A DNA stretch of 64,000 nt from UBA5429 sp942493315 (GTDB lineage: Bacteria; Bacteroidota; Bacteroidia; Bacteroidales; WCHB1-69): the NCBI GenBank assembly GCA_942493315.1, contig OW818690.1:1736001-1800000 (forward strand), read 5' to 3'. The number at the start of each line of letters is the position of its first letter. Position 1 is the first letter of the stretch. Shown here piece by piece: positions 17,940 through 25,947 of this stretch. The notes under the pieces were generated by a model. The model made no database searches and was not told the origin of the DNA. It worked only from the letters and a program-made list of their open reading frames with translations. Position numbers and translations under genes: made by a program.

Positions 17940-19292
17940 ATGAAATTTAGAATTGAAAAAGATACTCTAGGTGATGTGCAAATTCCATTAGATGCCTTAT
18001 GGGGTGCACAAACCCAAAGATCTGTGGAAAACTTTCATATTGCCAATGAAAAGATGCCTTATCCGGTTATTCGGTCACTAATAGAAGTGAAAAGAGCTGC
18101 TGCAAAAGCAAATTTTGAATGTGGTGTTCTTCCGGCTGAAAGAGTTCAGATGATAGAATTAACTTCATTGGAATTGCTTAAAGATCAATATGTTGATTCG
18201 TTTCCATTATGTGTATGGCAAACAGGTTCCGGTACCCAAACCAATATGAATGTCAATGAGGTGATAGCAAATCTCGCATTGCAATTGTTCCCGGATGCTG
18301 CCAAATTGTCTACAAACGATGAGGTTAACAAATCACAATCCACTAATGATGTGTTCCCCACAGCCATGAGAATAGCTACTGTTGATGGAGTTGTAAATCA
18401 GTTATTTCCGGCTTTAGAGAAATTAATAACATCATTTAAACAAAAACAGGCTGATTTTGCAGAGATTAAAAAAATTGGTAGAACGCACTTGATGGATGCC
18501 ACTCCTTTGACTTTAGGAGATGAATTTTCCGCTTTTGTATCTCAATTAGAGCACTCTTTAGATGCGATTCAACATGGAATGGCTCATTTATATGAATTAC
18601 CTACCGGAGGAACAGCTGTTGGAAATGGAATCAATACACCAAAAGGGTATGATCAAAAAGTAGTAACCATCATAGCAGAAAACCTAAACTTGCCTTTTAT
18701 CCCGGCTTCCAATAAATTTGAAGCGATGGCTTCTCACGATTCATTTGTGGAACTTTCAGGGTCTCTAAAAAGATTGGCTGTTTCTCTGATGAAAATCGGA
18801 AACGATATCAGATTGCTCTCGTCAGGCCCAAGATGTGGAATAGGGGAGATCACTATCCCTGAAAATGAACCCGGTTCCTCTATTATGCCCGGCAAAGTGA
18901 ATCCTACTCAAAGTGAAGCACTTACCATGGTTTGCTGTCAAGTGATTGGAAATGATTCAGCAATCACAACAGGAGCTTTACAAGGTCACTTACAATTGAA
19001 TGTTTTTATGCCTCTCATCGTTAAAAATATCCTTCACTCCATTACCCTTTTATCAGATGCTATGGTTTCCTTTGGTGATAAATGTGTTATCGGGATTAAA
19101 CCAAATTTACCCATAATTGATCATTATTTAAAAAATTCACTTATGCTGGTTACAGCATTAAATCCCCATATTGGCTACTATAATGCTGCTAAAATTGCAC
19201 AACATGCTCATAAAAATGGTTTAACATTAAGAGAAGCGGCCATAGAATTAAATCTTTTAACAGGAGAACAATTCGATCAATTAATGAATTAA
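17940..19292 (+). CDS. fumC: Fumarate hydratase, class II
   Basis: 450 residues, iron-independent tetrameric fumarase: fumarate + water to L-malate. The superfamily signature GSSIMPGKVNP is present at about residue 312, with TGSGTQTNMNVNEV (substrate-binding TxTxT-like loop), GRTHLMDATPLTLGDEF around the catalytic His, and FEAMASHDSFVELSG. Length and motifs fit FumC; aspartase and argininosuccinate lyase differ in these loops. It is followed 24 bp later by malic enzyme, so fumarate-malate-pyruvate conversion could be co-expressed. Confidence 0.94.
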   Translation: MKFRIEKDTLGDVQIPLDALWGAQTQRSVENFHIANEKMPYPVIRSLIEVKRAAAKANFECGVLPAERVQMIELTSLELLKDQYVDSFPLCVWQTGSGTQTNMNVNEVIANLALQLFPDAAKLSTNDEVNKSQSTNDVFPTAMRIATVDGVVNQLFPALEKLITSFKQKQADFAEIKKIGRTHLMDATPLTLGDEFSAFVSQLEHSLDAIQHGMAHLYELPTGGTAVGNGINTPKGYDQKVVTIIAENLNLPFIPASNKFEAMASHDSFVELSGSLKRLAVSLMKIGNDIRLLSSGPRCGIGEITIPENEPGSSIMPGKVNPTQSEALTMVCCQVIGNDSAITTGALQGHLQLNVFMPLIVKNILHSITLLSDAMVSFGDKCVIGIKPNLPIIDHYLKNSLMLVTALNPHIGYYNAAKIAQHAHKNGLTLREAAIELNLLTGEQFDQLMN

Positions 19293-19316
19293 TAATTAAT
19301 ATTACAATACATTACA

Positions 19317-20774
19317 ATGGAAAATAAACAATTTATCAACTTAGACAATATCACTGATTTACTTCCTAAAGAGTTTACTGAAGAACAAATTGCTAAATCT
19401 AAAACCTTGTTTTTTAAAGAGATGGCTTTAGCAATGCACCAGTTTTATGGTGGCAAAATGCAAACCCTTCCTAAAGCTCCGATTTATGGTTTTAATTGGT
19501 TTAATGTGTGGTACACTCCCGGTGTTTCGGCTGTTTCAACTACAATCAGGGATGATAACGACACTTCGTTCCAATTGAGTAATCGTAAAAATATCGTAGC
19601 AGTGGTTAGTGATTCCACAAGAGTTTTGGGTGATGGTGATTGTACACCTTCCGGAGGACTTGGAGTAATGGAAGGGAAGGCGATGTTGATGAAATATTTG
19701 GGAGGAGTGGATGCTGTTCCCCTTTGTATCAATAGTAAAGATGCCAATGGAGAACCCGATCCTGATAAAATTATTGAATTTGTCAAAATGGTACAACCCA
19801 GTTTCGGAGCCATTAATTTAGAAGATATTTCTCAACCCAACTGTTTTAAAGTGCTTGATGTTCTTAGAAAAGAGTGTGATATTCCTGTATGGCACGATGA
19901 CGCTCAGGGAACAGCCTGTGTAACTTTAGCAGGTGTTATCAACGCCCTTAAATTGGTAGGTAAAAAAATGTCTGAAATCAAAGTGGTTTTATATGGAGCC
20001 GGCGCTTCTAATACCAGTATTGCCAGATTAATGATCACTGATGGCGTGGATCCTAAGAAAATTATCATGTTTGATAGTAAGACAACCTTACATATCAACA
20101 ACGAAAGATATAAAAATGATCCTCGCTTTTATGTACAGTGGAATTTGTGTCAGATTACCAATCCGGATTGTGTGACTGAACCGGAAGAAGCGTTTAAAGA
20201 TGCCGATGTTTTGGTAGCTTTATCCAAACCGGGTCCCGATACCATTAAACCGGAGTGGATCCGATTGATGGCTGAAAAACCAATTGTATTTGTTTGTGCC
20301 AATCCTGTTCCTGAAATATATCCTTATCAGGCCAAAGAAGCCGGAGCTTATATTGTGGCAACCGGAAGAGGCGATTTTCCTAATCAAGTGAATAACTCCG
20401 TATGTTTTCCGTCTATTTTAAAAGGTACATTGTTGGTGTCTGCTAGAAAAATTACCGATACAATGGCTATAAAAGCAGCGCACTCCATTGCTGAGTTTGC
20501 TGAAAACAGAGGAATCACTATTGATAATATTATGCCCAATATGCTCGAATGGGAATTGTTTCCCAAAGTAGCTGCAGATGTGGCCATGCAAGCAATCAAA
20601 GAGGGTGTTGCATTAAAAAACCTAACCTGGGATGAAGTGTATCAGGAAGCTAAACAAGATATTATGGATACTCATGAAATTACCCAAATACTTCAGGACA
20701 AAGAATTTATAAAACCTATTTCTGATGAAATTGTGATCAACATCATGAATAAAGTGATCCAAAAAGTACAATAA
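19317..20774 (+). CDS. Malic enzyme, short form (NAD(P)-dependent oxaloacetate-decarboxylating malate dehydrogenase)
   Basis: 485 residues. It decarboxylates L-malate to pyruvate with reduction of NAD(P)+. Seen: metal/substrate motif NLEDISQPNCFKVLDVLR, HDDAQGTACVTLAGVINAL, the nucleotide-binding VVLYGAGASNTSIARLM, and VFVCANPVPEIYP with IVATGRGDFPNQVNNS. It lacks the C-terminal phosphotransacetylase-like domain found in the about 760-residue MaeB-type enzymes usual in many bacteria. The cofactor cannot be assigned with confidence. It overlaps the next gene by one base (TAATG), so flavin reductase is translationally coupled. Confidence 0.88.
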   Translation: MENKQFINLDNITDLLPKEFTEEQIAKSKTLFFKEMALAMHQFYGGKMQTLPKAPIYGFNWFNVWYTPGVSAVSTTIRDDNDTSFQLSNRKNIVAVVSDSTRVLGDGDCTPSGGLGVMEGKAMLMKYLGGVDAVPLCINSKDANGEPDPDKIIEFVKMVQPSFGAINLEDISQPNCFKVLDVLRKECDIPVWHDDAQGTACVTLAGVINALKLVGKKMSEIKVVLYGAGASNTSIARLMITDGVDPKKIIMFDSKTTLHINNERYKNDPRFYVQWNLCQITNPDCVTEPEEAFKDADVLVALSKPGPDTIKPEWIRLMAEKPIVFVCANPVPEIYPYQAKEAGAYIVATGRGDFPNQVNNSVCFPSILKGTLLVSARKITDTMAIKAAHSIAEFAENRGITIDNIMPNMLEWELFPKVAADVAMQAIKEGVALKNLTWDEVYQEAKQDIMDTHEITQILQDKEFIKPISDEIVINIMNKVIQKVQ

Positions 20775-21364
20775 TGAAAAGATTAAGTTTAGTTTCTTTC
20801 TTGTTTTTATTCTTAAATATTATGTCAATGATGAATACCAATGCCCAAAATGATACTTTTAAAGAGATCTCCATTAGAGAACTGAATCAAAATGTGGTTA
20901 AATTGATCGCAGACGACTGGATGTTAATTACTGCCGGGCAAATCGATTCTTGTAATATGATGACTGCCAGTTGGGGTGGAATCGGTAATCTTTGGAATGA
21001 ACCGGTTGCCTTTATTTTTATTCGCCCTCAAAGATATACTTATCAATTTACTGAAAAAGAGGAGTACTTTACGCTCACTTTTTTTGAAGAGAAAGATCGC
21101 TCCATTTTGAACTTTTGTGGTTCAACTTCCGGCAAATTTGTGAATAAAATTTCCGAAACAGGACTGATTCCAATCGAAACAGAATTGGGAAATGTTTATT
21201 ACAAACAAGCGCGTTTAGTTATTGAATGTAAAAAGGTATATTCAGATAATATTGAATATCAAGGATTTGTAGATAAAAGTATTCCCGAATCGGTGTATCC
21301 CAAGAACGATTTTCATAAAATGTATATCGGAAAAATTATTAAAGTTCTAATACGTGAAAATTAA
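20774..21364 (+). CDS. Flavin reductase-like domain protein, exported
   Basis: 196 residues. Residues 1-25 form a signal-like hydrophobic segment (MKRLSLVSFLFLFLNIMSMM), then a flavin-reductase-like FMN-binding fold: LIADDWMLITAGQIDSCNMMTASWGGIGNLWNEPVAFIFIRPQRYTY is the characteristic N-terminal stretch (CNMMTASWGG). Homologues are usually cytoplasmic and reduce flavins or act as small FMN proteins; the apparent export signal here is unusual and could instead be a long hydrophobic N-terminus. The role beside malic enzyme is unknown. Confidence 0.8.
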   Translation: MKRLSLVSFLFLFLNIMSMMNTNAQNDTFKEISIRELNQNVVKLIADDWMLITAGQIDSCNMMTASWGGIGNLWNEPVAFIFIRPQRYTYQFTEKEEYFTLTFFEEKDRSILNFCGSTSGKFVNKISETGLIPIETELGNVYYKQARLVIECKKVYSDNIEYQGFVDKSIPESVYPKNDFHKMYIGKIIKVLIREN

Positions 21365-21375
21365 AAATTATTTTA

Positions 21376-21383
21376 TATCTTTG
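21376..21383 (+). promoter_or_regulatory. -7 element for mutA
   Basis: TATCTTTG followed by C, 11 bp after the flavin reductase stop. It gives a leader of about 35 nt before the ATG at 21425 and argues against the GTG at 21392. Confidence 0.65.
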
Positions 21384-21424
21384 CAGCCTGATTGTGTCCT
21401 AATTTTTTAGCACTAATAAAACTT

Positions 21425-23272
21425 ATGAGTAACCAAAATTTGTTTCAACAGTTTCCTGAAGTCTCTACCCAAGAATGGGAGGGGTTGATCATGAAAGATC
21501 TCAAGGGTGCCGACTACAACAAAAAGTTGGTTTGGCACACTGATGAGGGATTTGATGTTCGTCCTTATTATAGAGCTGAAGATCTGTTGAATATCTCATA
21601 TTTAGACTCACTACCTAATGAATTTCCTTATACCAGAGGGTATAAAACTCATACAAATGATTGGGAAATTGTTCAGGAAATTACCGAAAAAGATCCAAAA
21701 AAAGCGAATCTAATTGCAATTGATGCTTTAACCAGAGGCGCTAATATGATTGCATTTAATAGTGCAGATATCACTACAGCTTCTGATATGGAGTTGCTTT
21801 TAAACGGTATTGATCTTGAAAAAAATGGAGTGCAATTTAATCATTCCAAATCTTATATTGAACTAGTTAAGCTTTTTGTAGCTTATATTGATAAAAACAA
21901 TTTTAATAAAGAAACAATCATCGGAGCGATTAACTTTGATGCAATTGTTTTTGCATTAAAACAAGGTAAATTTTACCGTTCTAAACAAGAAGATCTTGAT
22001 CAGGTAAGTGAATTACTTCAATTAACTAAAGATCTTAAAAAGTTCAGAATTATAAACGTAAACGGGTTGGCATTGCATAACGCCGGAGCAACTATTATTC
22101 AGGAATTAGGATATGCACTCGGTATTGCCGGGGAATATATCGCTTACCTTTCTGAAAAAGGGGTTCCTGTTCATGAAATTACCAGTAAATTACAGTTTAC
22201 CCTTTCAGTTGGCACTAACTATTTCATGGAAATAGCTAAAATTAGAGCCATCAGATTACTTTGGTCAACAATTGTTGATCAATATAATCCACAGTCTGAT
22301 TGTGCTTATCAGCTAAAAATCAATACAGTTGCTTCTTCATGGAATAAAACCTTGTATGATCCTTATGTTAACATATTAAGATCAACAACTGAGGGAATGG
22401 CTGCCGCTATTGGTGGAGCTGACTCTATTGCATTGAAACCATTTGATATGGTTTACAAACAAGAAGATGACTTTTCTTCCAGAATCAGCAGAAATATCCA
22501 GGTAATTCTTAAAAAAGAATCTTACTTTGATGAAGTTGTTGATCCTGCTGCAGGTTCTTACTATATCGAAAATTTAACCAATTCTATTGCTGAATATGCA
22601 TGGAAATTATTCCAACATGTTGAAAAAAATGGTGGTATGATCGCTTTGGTTGAAAATGGTGAGGTTAAAGCAGAAATATTACAAAGCTGTAATAAAAGAA
22701 ATATGGATATAGCGACCCGTAAATATATTTTATTGGGAACCAATCAATATCCAAATACTAATGAGATGATGCTTGACAAAATGGAAAGATCTTGTGATTC
22801 CGATTCATCCGGATTACAATCTTACCGTGGCGCTAAAGCATTTGAAGATTTAAGAATCGCAACTGAACTGTTTGCAAAAGTAAATGAAAGACCAAAAGTG
22901 TTCTTGTTCAAAATTGGCAACTTAGCTATGAGACAAGCAAGAGCAGGTTTTATCACTAACTTTTTCGGATGTTCCGGTTACGAAATTATTGATAATGACG
23001 GTTTTAATACCATTGAAGAGGGTATTGAAGCTGCAAAAAATGCACAGGCCAATGTTATTGTAATGTGCAGTTCTGATGAAGAGTATGCTAATTTAGGTGT
23101 TAAAGCGGCTCAATTATCCAAAGAAAAAATGCAAAATGCACTCTTTGTGATTGCCGGTTACCCTTCAGAATGCATCGAAACTCTAAAATCTGCAGGTACT
23201 AATGATTTTATTCATGTAAAAGTGAATGTATTGGAAACCCTCAGAAGATATAACGAGTTACTCCTAAATTAG
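21425..23272 (+). CDS. mutA: Methylmalonyl-CoA mutase small (beta) subunit
   Basis: 615 residues from ATG 21425 (MSNQNLFQQFPEVSTQEW). Together with MutB it interconverts succinyl-CoA and (R)-methylmalonyl-CoA using adenosylcobalamin, in propionate formation. The TIM-barrel region has WEIVQEITEKDPKKANLIAID and AAIGGADSIALKPFDMVY; the C-terminal flavodoxin-like domain (about 500-615) lacks the cobalamin-binding DxHxxG motif, having KIGNLAMRQARAGF instead. Both size and the missing motif mark the non-catalytic small subunit. The catalytic mutB gene, normally next, is not present; a BtuF-like gene follows 6 bp later. Confidence 0.92.
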   Translation: MSNQNLFQQFPEVSTQEWEGLIMKDLKGADYNKKLVWHTDEGFDVRPYYRAEDLLNISYLDSLPNEFPYTRGYKTHTNDWEIVQEITEKDPKKANLIAIDALTRGANMIAFNSADITTASDMELLLNGIDLEKNGVQFNHSKSYIELVKLFVAYIDKNNFNKETIIGAINFDAIVFALKQGKFYRSKQEDLDQVSELLQLTKDLKKFRIINVNGLALHNAGATIIQELGYALGIAGEYIAYLSEKGVPVHEITSKLQFTLSVGTNYFMEIAKIRAIRLLWSTIVDQYNPQSDCAYQLKINTVASSWNKTLYDPYVNILRSTTEGMAAAIGGADSIALKPFDMVYKQEDDFSSRISRNIQVILKKESYFDEVVDPAAGSYYIENLTNSIAEYAWKLFQHVEKNGGMIALVENGEVKAEILQSCNKRNMDIATRKYILLGTNQYPNTNEMMLDKMERSCDSDSSGLQSYRGAKAFEDLRIATELFAKVNERPKVFLFKIGNLAMRQARAGFITNFFGCSGYEIIDNDGFNTIEEGIEAAKNAQANVIVMCSSDEEYANLGVKAAQLSKEKMQNALFVIAGYPSECIETLKSAGTNDFIHVKVNVLETLRRYNELLLN

Positions 23273-23278
23273 AACGTT

Positions 23279-24166
23279 GTGAAGGCTATCCACCTGTTAA
23301 AGGTAATAGTATATTTTTATTTTATTTCTCTGTGTGTAGCCTGCCGCTCCCCCCAAAAGGAGTCGGCGGGCTTCTTTTTAGAAGTTCAAGATTCGTATAA
23401 TAGAACGGTAACCCTTGAAAAAGAGCCACTTAGAATTGTTTCCCTCTCACCGGCAATAACCGAACTCATTTTTCTACTTGAGTCGGAACAAAAATTAGTT
23501 GCCGTTTCTGAATTTTGTAAATACCCTCCTGAAACCGATAAAATCCCCAAAACAGGAGGCCTCGTTCAAATTAATATTGAAAAATTACTCTCGTATAATC
23601 CAGACCTTGTACTTATTGGATCCATTATCTCTAAAGCCGATGTGGATAAGATGGAAAAATCAGGAATCAAAGTGATTGCAATAAAAGAGGAAAATGAAAT
23701 TACCGGAATATACTCTGCAATCCAAAAATTGGGAAAAATATTGAATCAGGAGGATTTGTCTGTTCAAAAAGTTATTGAACTTAAACAGCAAATGTCCCAA
23801 ATTAAAATAGATACAACAAAAAAAAGAAAATCTGTTTATTATATTGTGGGATATGGACCAGCAGGCGACTTTACAGCACCCAAAAACACCCACATTCATG
23901 ATATGATCATACGCGCCGGAGGAAGAAATGTTGGTGAAAAACTAAAAACATGGAGCGTGAGCAGAGAGTTCCTTTTTGATGAAAATCCTGACCTTATTTT
24001 TGTCAGAAAAGAAGATTTCCAATATTTTGTAACCACATACCCCTATACCGAACTTCAAGCAGTAAAAAATAAAAGAACCTATCCCATTGAATCAGGATGG
24101 ATCGATGTAATATCACCACGTAATATTTTAGCGATCCGACTGATCAACCAAAAGTTAATGGAATAG
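23279..24166 (+). CDS. BtuF-like periplasmic binding lipoprotein (probable cobalamin or siderophore-metal uptake)
   Basis: 295 residues from a GTG start, 6 bp after mutA. Signal peptide with lipobox CVAC (Cys22), then a helical-backbone metal-receptor fold (PF01497-type): PLRIVSLSPAITELIFLL, LLSYNPDLVLIGSIIS, a long connecting helix, and VYYIVGYGPAGDFTAPKNTHIHDMI with FLFDENPDLIFVRKEDF. These proteins bind B12 or ferric siderophores for an ABC importer; B12 is favoured by its place directly after the B12-dependent mutase subunit. No btuC/btuD permease or ATPase is in the window. A GC-rich hairpin covers the lipobox codons (23340-23370). Confidence 0.78.
   Translation: MKAIHLLKVIVYFYFISLCVACRSPQKESAGFFLEVQDSYNRTVTLEKEPLRIVSLSPAITELIFLLESEQKLVAVSEFCKYPPETDKIPKTGGLVQINIEKLLSYNPDLVLIGSIISKADVDKMEKSGIKVIAIKEENEITGIYSAIQKLGKILNQEDLSVQKVIELKQQMSQIKIDTTKKRKSVYYIVGYGPAGDFTAPKNTHIHDMIIRAGGRNVGEKLKTWSVSREFLFDENPDLIFVRKEDFQYFVTTYPYTELQAVKNKRTYPIESGWIDVISPRNILAIRLINQKLME
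23340..23370 (+). repeat. GC-rich imperfect palindrome inside the btuF-like leader
   Basis: Arms CCTGCCGCTCC (23340-23350) and GGAGTCGGCGGG (23359-23370) pair with a single bulged A around the loop CCCCAAAA, and CTTCTTTTTA follows. It is far richer in G+C than its surroundings. In frame it encodes the lipobox Cys and the start of the linker (CRSPQKESAG). It could be a small palindromic repeat inserted at a tolerant site, or an attenuator hairpin. Confidence 0.7.
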
Positions 24167-24189
24167 ATTCATCTCTATTAGAATCTATT
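24162..24189 (+). terminator. AT-rich inverted repeat between the btuF-like gene and sulP
   Basis: Perfect 9-bp arms AATAGATTC (24162-24170) and GAATCTATT (24181-24189) around a 10-nt loop, overlapping the stop codon at 24164-24166. The T-tract after it is weak, so it is a marginal terminator; an operator site is the alternative. Confidence 0.45.
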
Positions 24190-24216
24190 ATTGTTTAATC
24201 ATTTAAAGTTGAAAAA

Positions 24217-25857
24217 ATGGAAAAATTTCAATTCAAAAATAGCCTTAAGCTAAACTGGAAATCGGGACTCACCGTTGCCTTCATAAGTATTCCACTTTCA
24301 CTTGCCTTGGCTATTGCATCAGGGGCAACACCTGTACAAGGAATTATTACCGCATTTTGGGCGGGTTTAATTGGAGCATTCTTAGGAGGAAGCCCATTTA
24401 ATATTATTGGTCCAACGGGAGCATTGTCAGGAATCCTAATCTCTTTTGCTATTACCAGTGGGTATTATGGTTTGCCGGTAATTGCTTTTTTGTCAGGTTT
24501 AATCATTTTGTTGTTTTATATTTTTAAATTTGATAAATATATCATTTTCATACCCCGAAGTGTTGTTCAAGGTTTTACACTTGGGGTTGCTTTTTTGATC
24601 GCCTTTGGCCAGTTGGATTCCATTTTAGGTGTTACCGGTGTAGAAAAAGGGGAAAATATGATTGAAAATATTGTAGCTACTTTATCCCATTTTTCTGAAA
24701 TTAGATGGTCTATCTTTGCTATTTTTCTCGGAAGTGTCCTTTTTATTATCGTTTGGGATAAACATATTAAAAAGTTACCTGGATCCATTATCATTGCTTT
24801 TGTCGGAATTATAGCTGCAATTATACTACAGAAGTCTCATTCTGCCTACCTTATGACCGTTTTATCTGATAAATTTCCTGATATTAAGCCGGTTTTTTTT
24901 GATAACTTTTATGCCCATATTAAACCGGAACTTTTTTTGACTAAAAAGATTTGGTCCACCGCTTTTGCAGTGGCTGTAATCGGAATTCTCGAAACTTTAT
25001 TATCGGGACAGATAGCCAAACAAATGACTAAAGTGCCCTTCAACAGAACCAGAGAAGTTTTTGGTTTGGCTATAGCAAATATCGGATCGGGGTTAATGGG
25101 TGGGATTCCTGCTACTGCAGCTTTAGCAAGAACCGCTTTAAATATCAAAAGTGGCGCAATAAGCAGAATCTCCGGCATCTTAAGTGCTTTCTTTTTAGCA
25201 ATTATTGTATTGTTTTTGTTAACCTTCTTTAAAATGTTACCTATGGTGGTTATTGGTGCTATTCTATTTGTAGTTGCTTTGAGAATGTCTGAAGTGAAAC
25301 ACTTTATTAAACTGATTTACAATGAAAAAGCTGCTTTTACCATTACAACTACTGTAGCTGTTATTACCGTTGTTCAAGATCCCATTATTGCGTTATTGGT
25401 GGGTAGTTTTATCTCCTTGTTGATTTTTGTAAACCACGTTTCTTATGGAACTACTGAAGTTACCTTGTGGAAAGATGCTAAATTGGTTGAGACCTTATTA
25501 AGTCCGGCTATTATCAAGAAGGATAAACTCGAAGCAGAACTGATTGTTTATAAAATTTCAGGAACACTTACCTATATCAATATGCCGGCACATATTGATG
25601 CTGTCAGTAAAATTGTGAATAATAAGTATGTGATTATCTCTTTAAGAAATGCTTTTTATGCGGATAGTGACGGTGTTGAGTACTTAGGAGAGCTAGTAGA
25701 AATATTAAAATCTTCTAATGAAACCATTTATCTTTCCGGCGTCAATGATATGATTCTAAAAGCGATAGAAAAAGAACAATTCTATAAACAAAAGCTTTCT
25801 GAAAATAAAATCTTTGAAAGAACCTCTGATGCGATCAGAGAAGTATACGGGATTTAA
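24217..25857 (+). CDS. SulP (SLC26) family anion transporter with STAS domain
   Basis: 546 residues. About residues 10-400 hold the transporter core with many membrane segments: ISIPLSLALAIASGATPVQGI and SPFNIIGPTGALSGIL are the family's binding-site half-helix motifs, and GGIPATAALARTALNIKSGA corresponds to the second one. Residues about 430-545 form a cytoplasmic STAS domain. Members carry sulfate, bicarbonate or dicarboxylates; none can be chosen from sequence alone, and no carbonic anhydrase or sulfate-assimilation gene is adjacent. The gene is followed directly by the octamer repeats. Confidence 0.93.
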   Translation: MEKFQFKNSLKLNWKSGLTVAFISIPLSLALAIASGATPVQGIITAFWAGLIGAFLGGSPFNIIGPTGALSGILISFAITSGYYGLPVIAFLSGLIILLFYIFKFDKYIIFIPRSVVQGFTLGVAFLIAFGQLDSILGVTGVEKGENMIENIVATLSHFSEIRWSIFAIFLGSVLFIIVWDKHIKKLPGSIIIAFVGIIAAIILQKSHSAYLMTVLSDKFPDIKPVFFDNFYAHIKPELFLTKKIWSTAFAVAVIGILETLLSGQIAKQMTKVPFNRTREVFGLAIANIGSGLMGGIPATAALARTALNIKSGAISRISGILSAFFLAIIVLFLLTFFKMLPMVVIGAILFVVALRMSEVKHFIKLIYNEKAAFTITTTVAVITVVQDPIIALLVGSFISLLIFVNHVSYGTTEVTLWKDAKLVETLLSPAIIKKDKLEAELIVYKISGTLTYINMPAHIDAVSKIVNNKYVIISLRNAFYADSDGVEYLGELVEILKSSNETIYLSGVNDMILKAIEKEQFYKQKLSENKIFERTSDAIREVYGI

Positions 25858-25947
25858 TTAGCAAATTAGCAAATTAGCAAATTAATAATAATAATTCGAG
25901 CATTCGAGCACACGAGCACACGAGCATTCGAGCATTCGAGCATTCGA
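25857..25947. repeat. Two tandem octamer arrays between sulP and the AlgX-like gene
   Basis: Three and a half copies of ATTAGCAA (25857-25884), an ATA-rich joint, then six copies of an 8-bp unit at 25897-25944 in the order CGAGCATT, CGAGCACA, CGAGCACA, CGAGCATT, CGAGCATT, CGAGCATT and a partial CGA. The arrays fill the whole space between two convergent genes and touch both stop codons (the AlgX-like stop is 25948-25950). No terminator hairpin was seen here. Confidence 0.92.

Noticed and set aside
25857..25947. Possible CRISPR array
   Set aside because: Units are only 8 bp, directly adjoining without unique spacers, and no cas gene is near.
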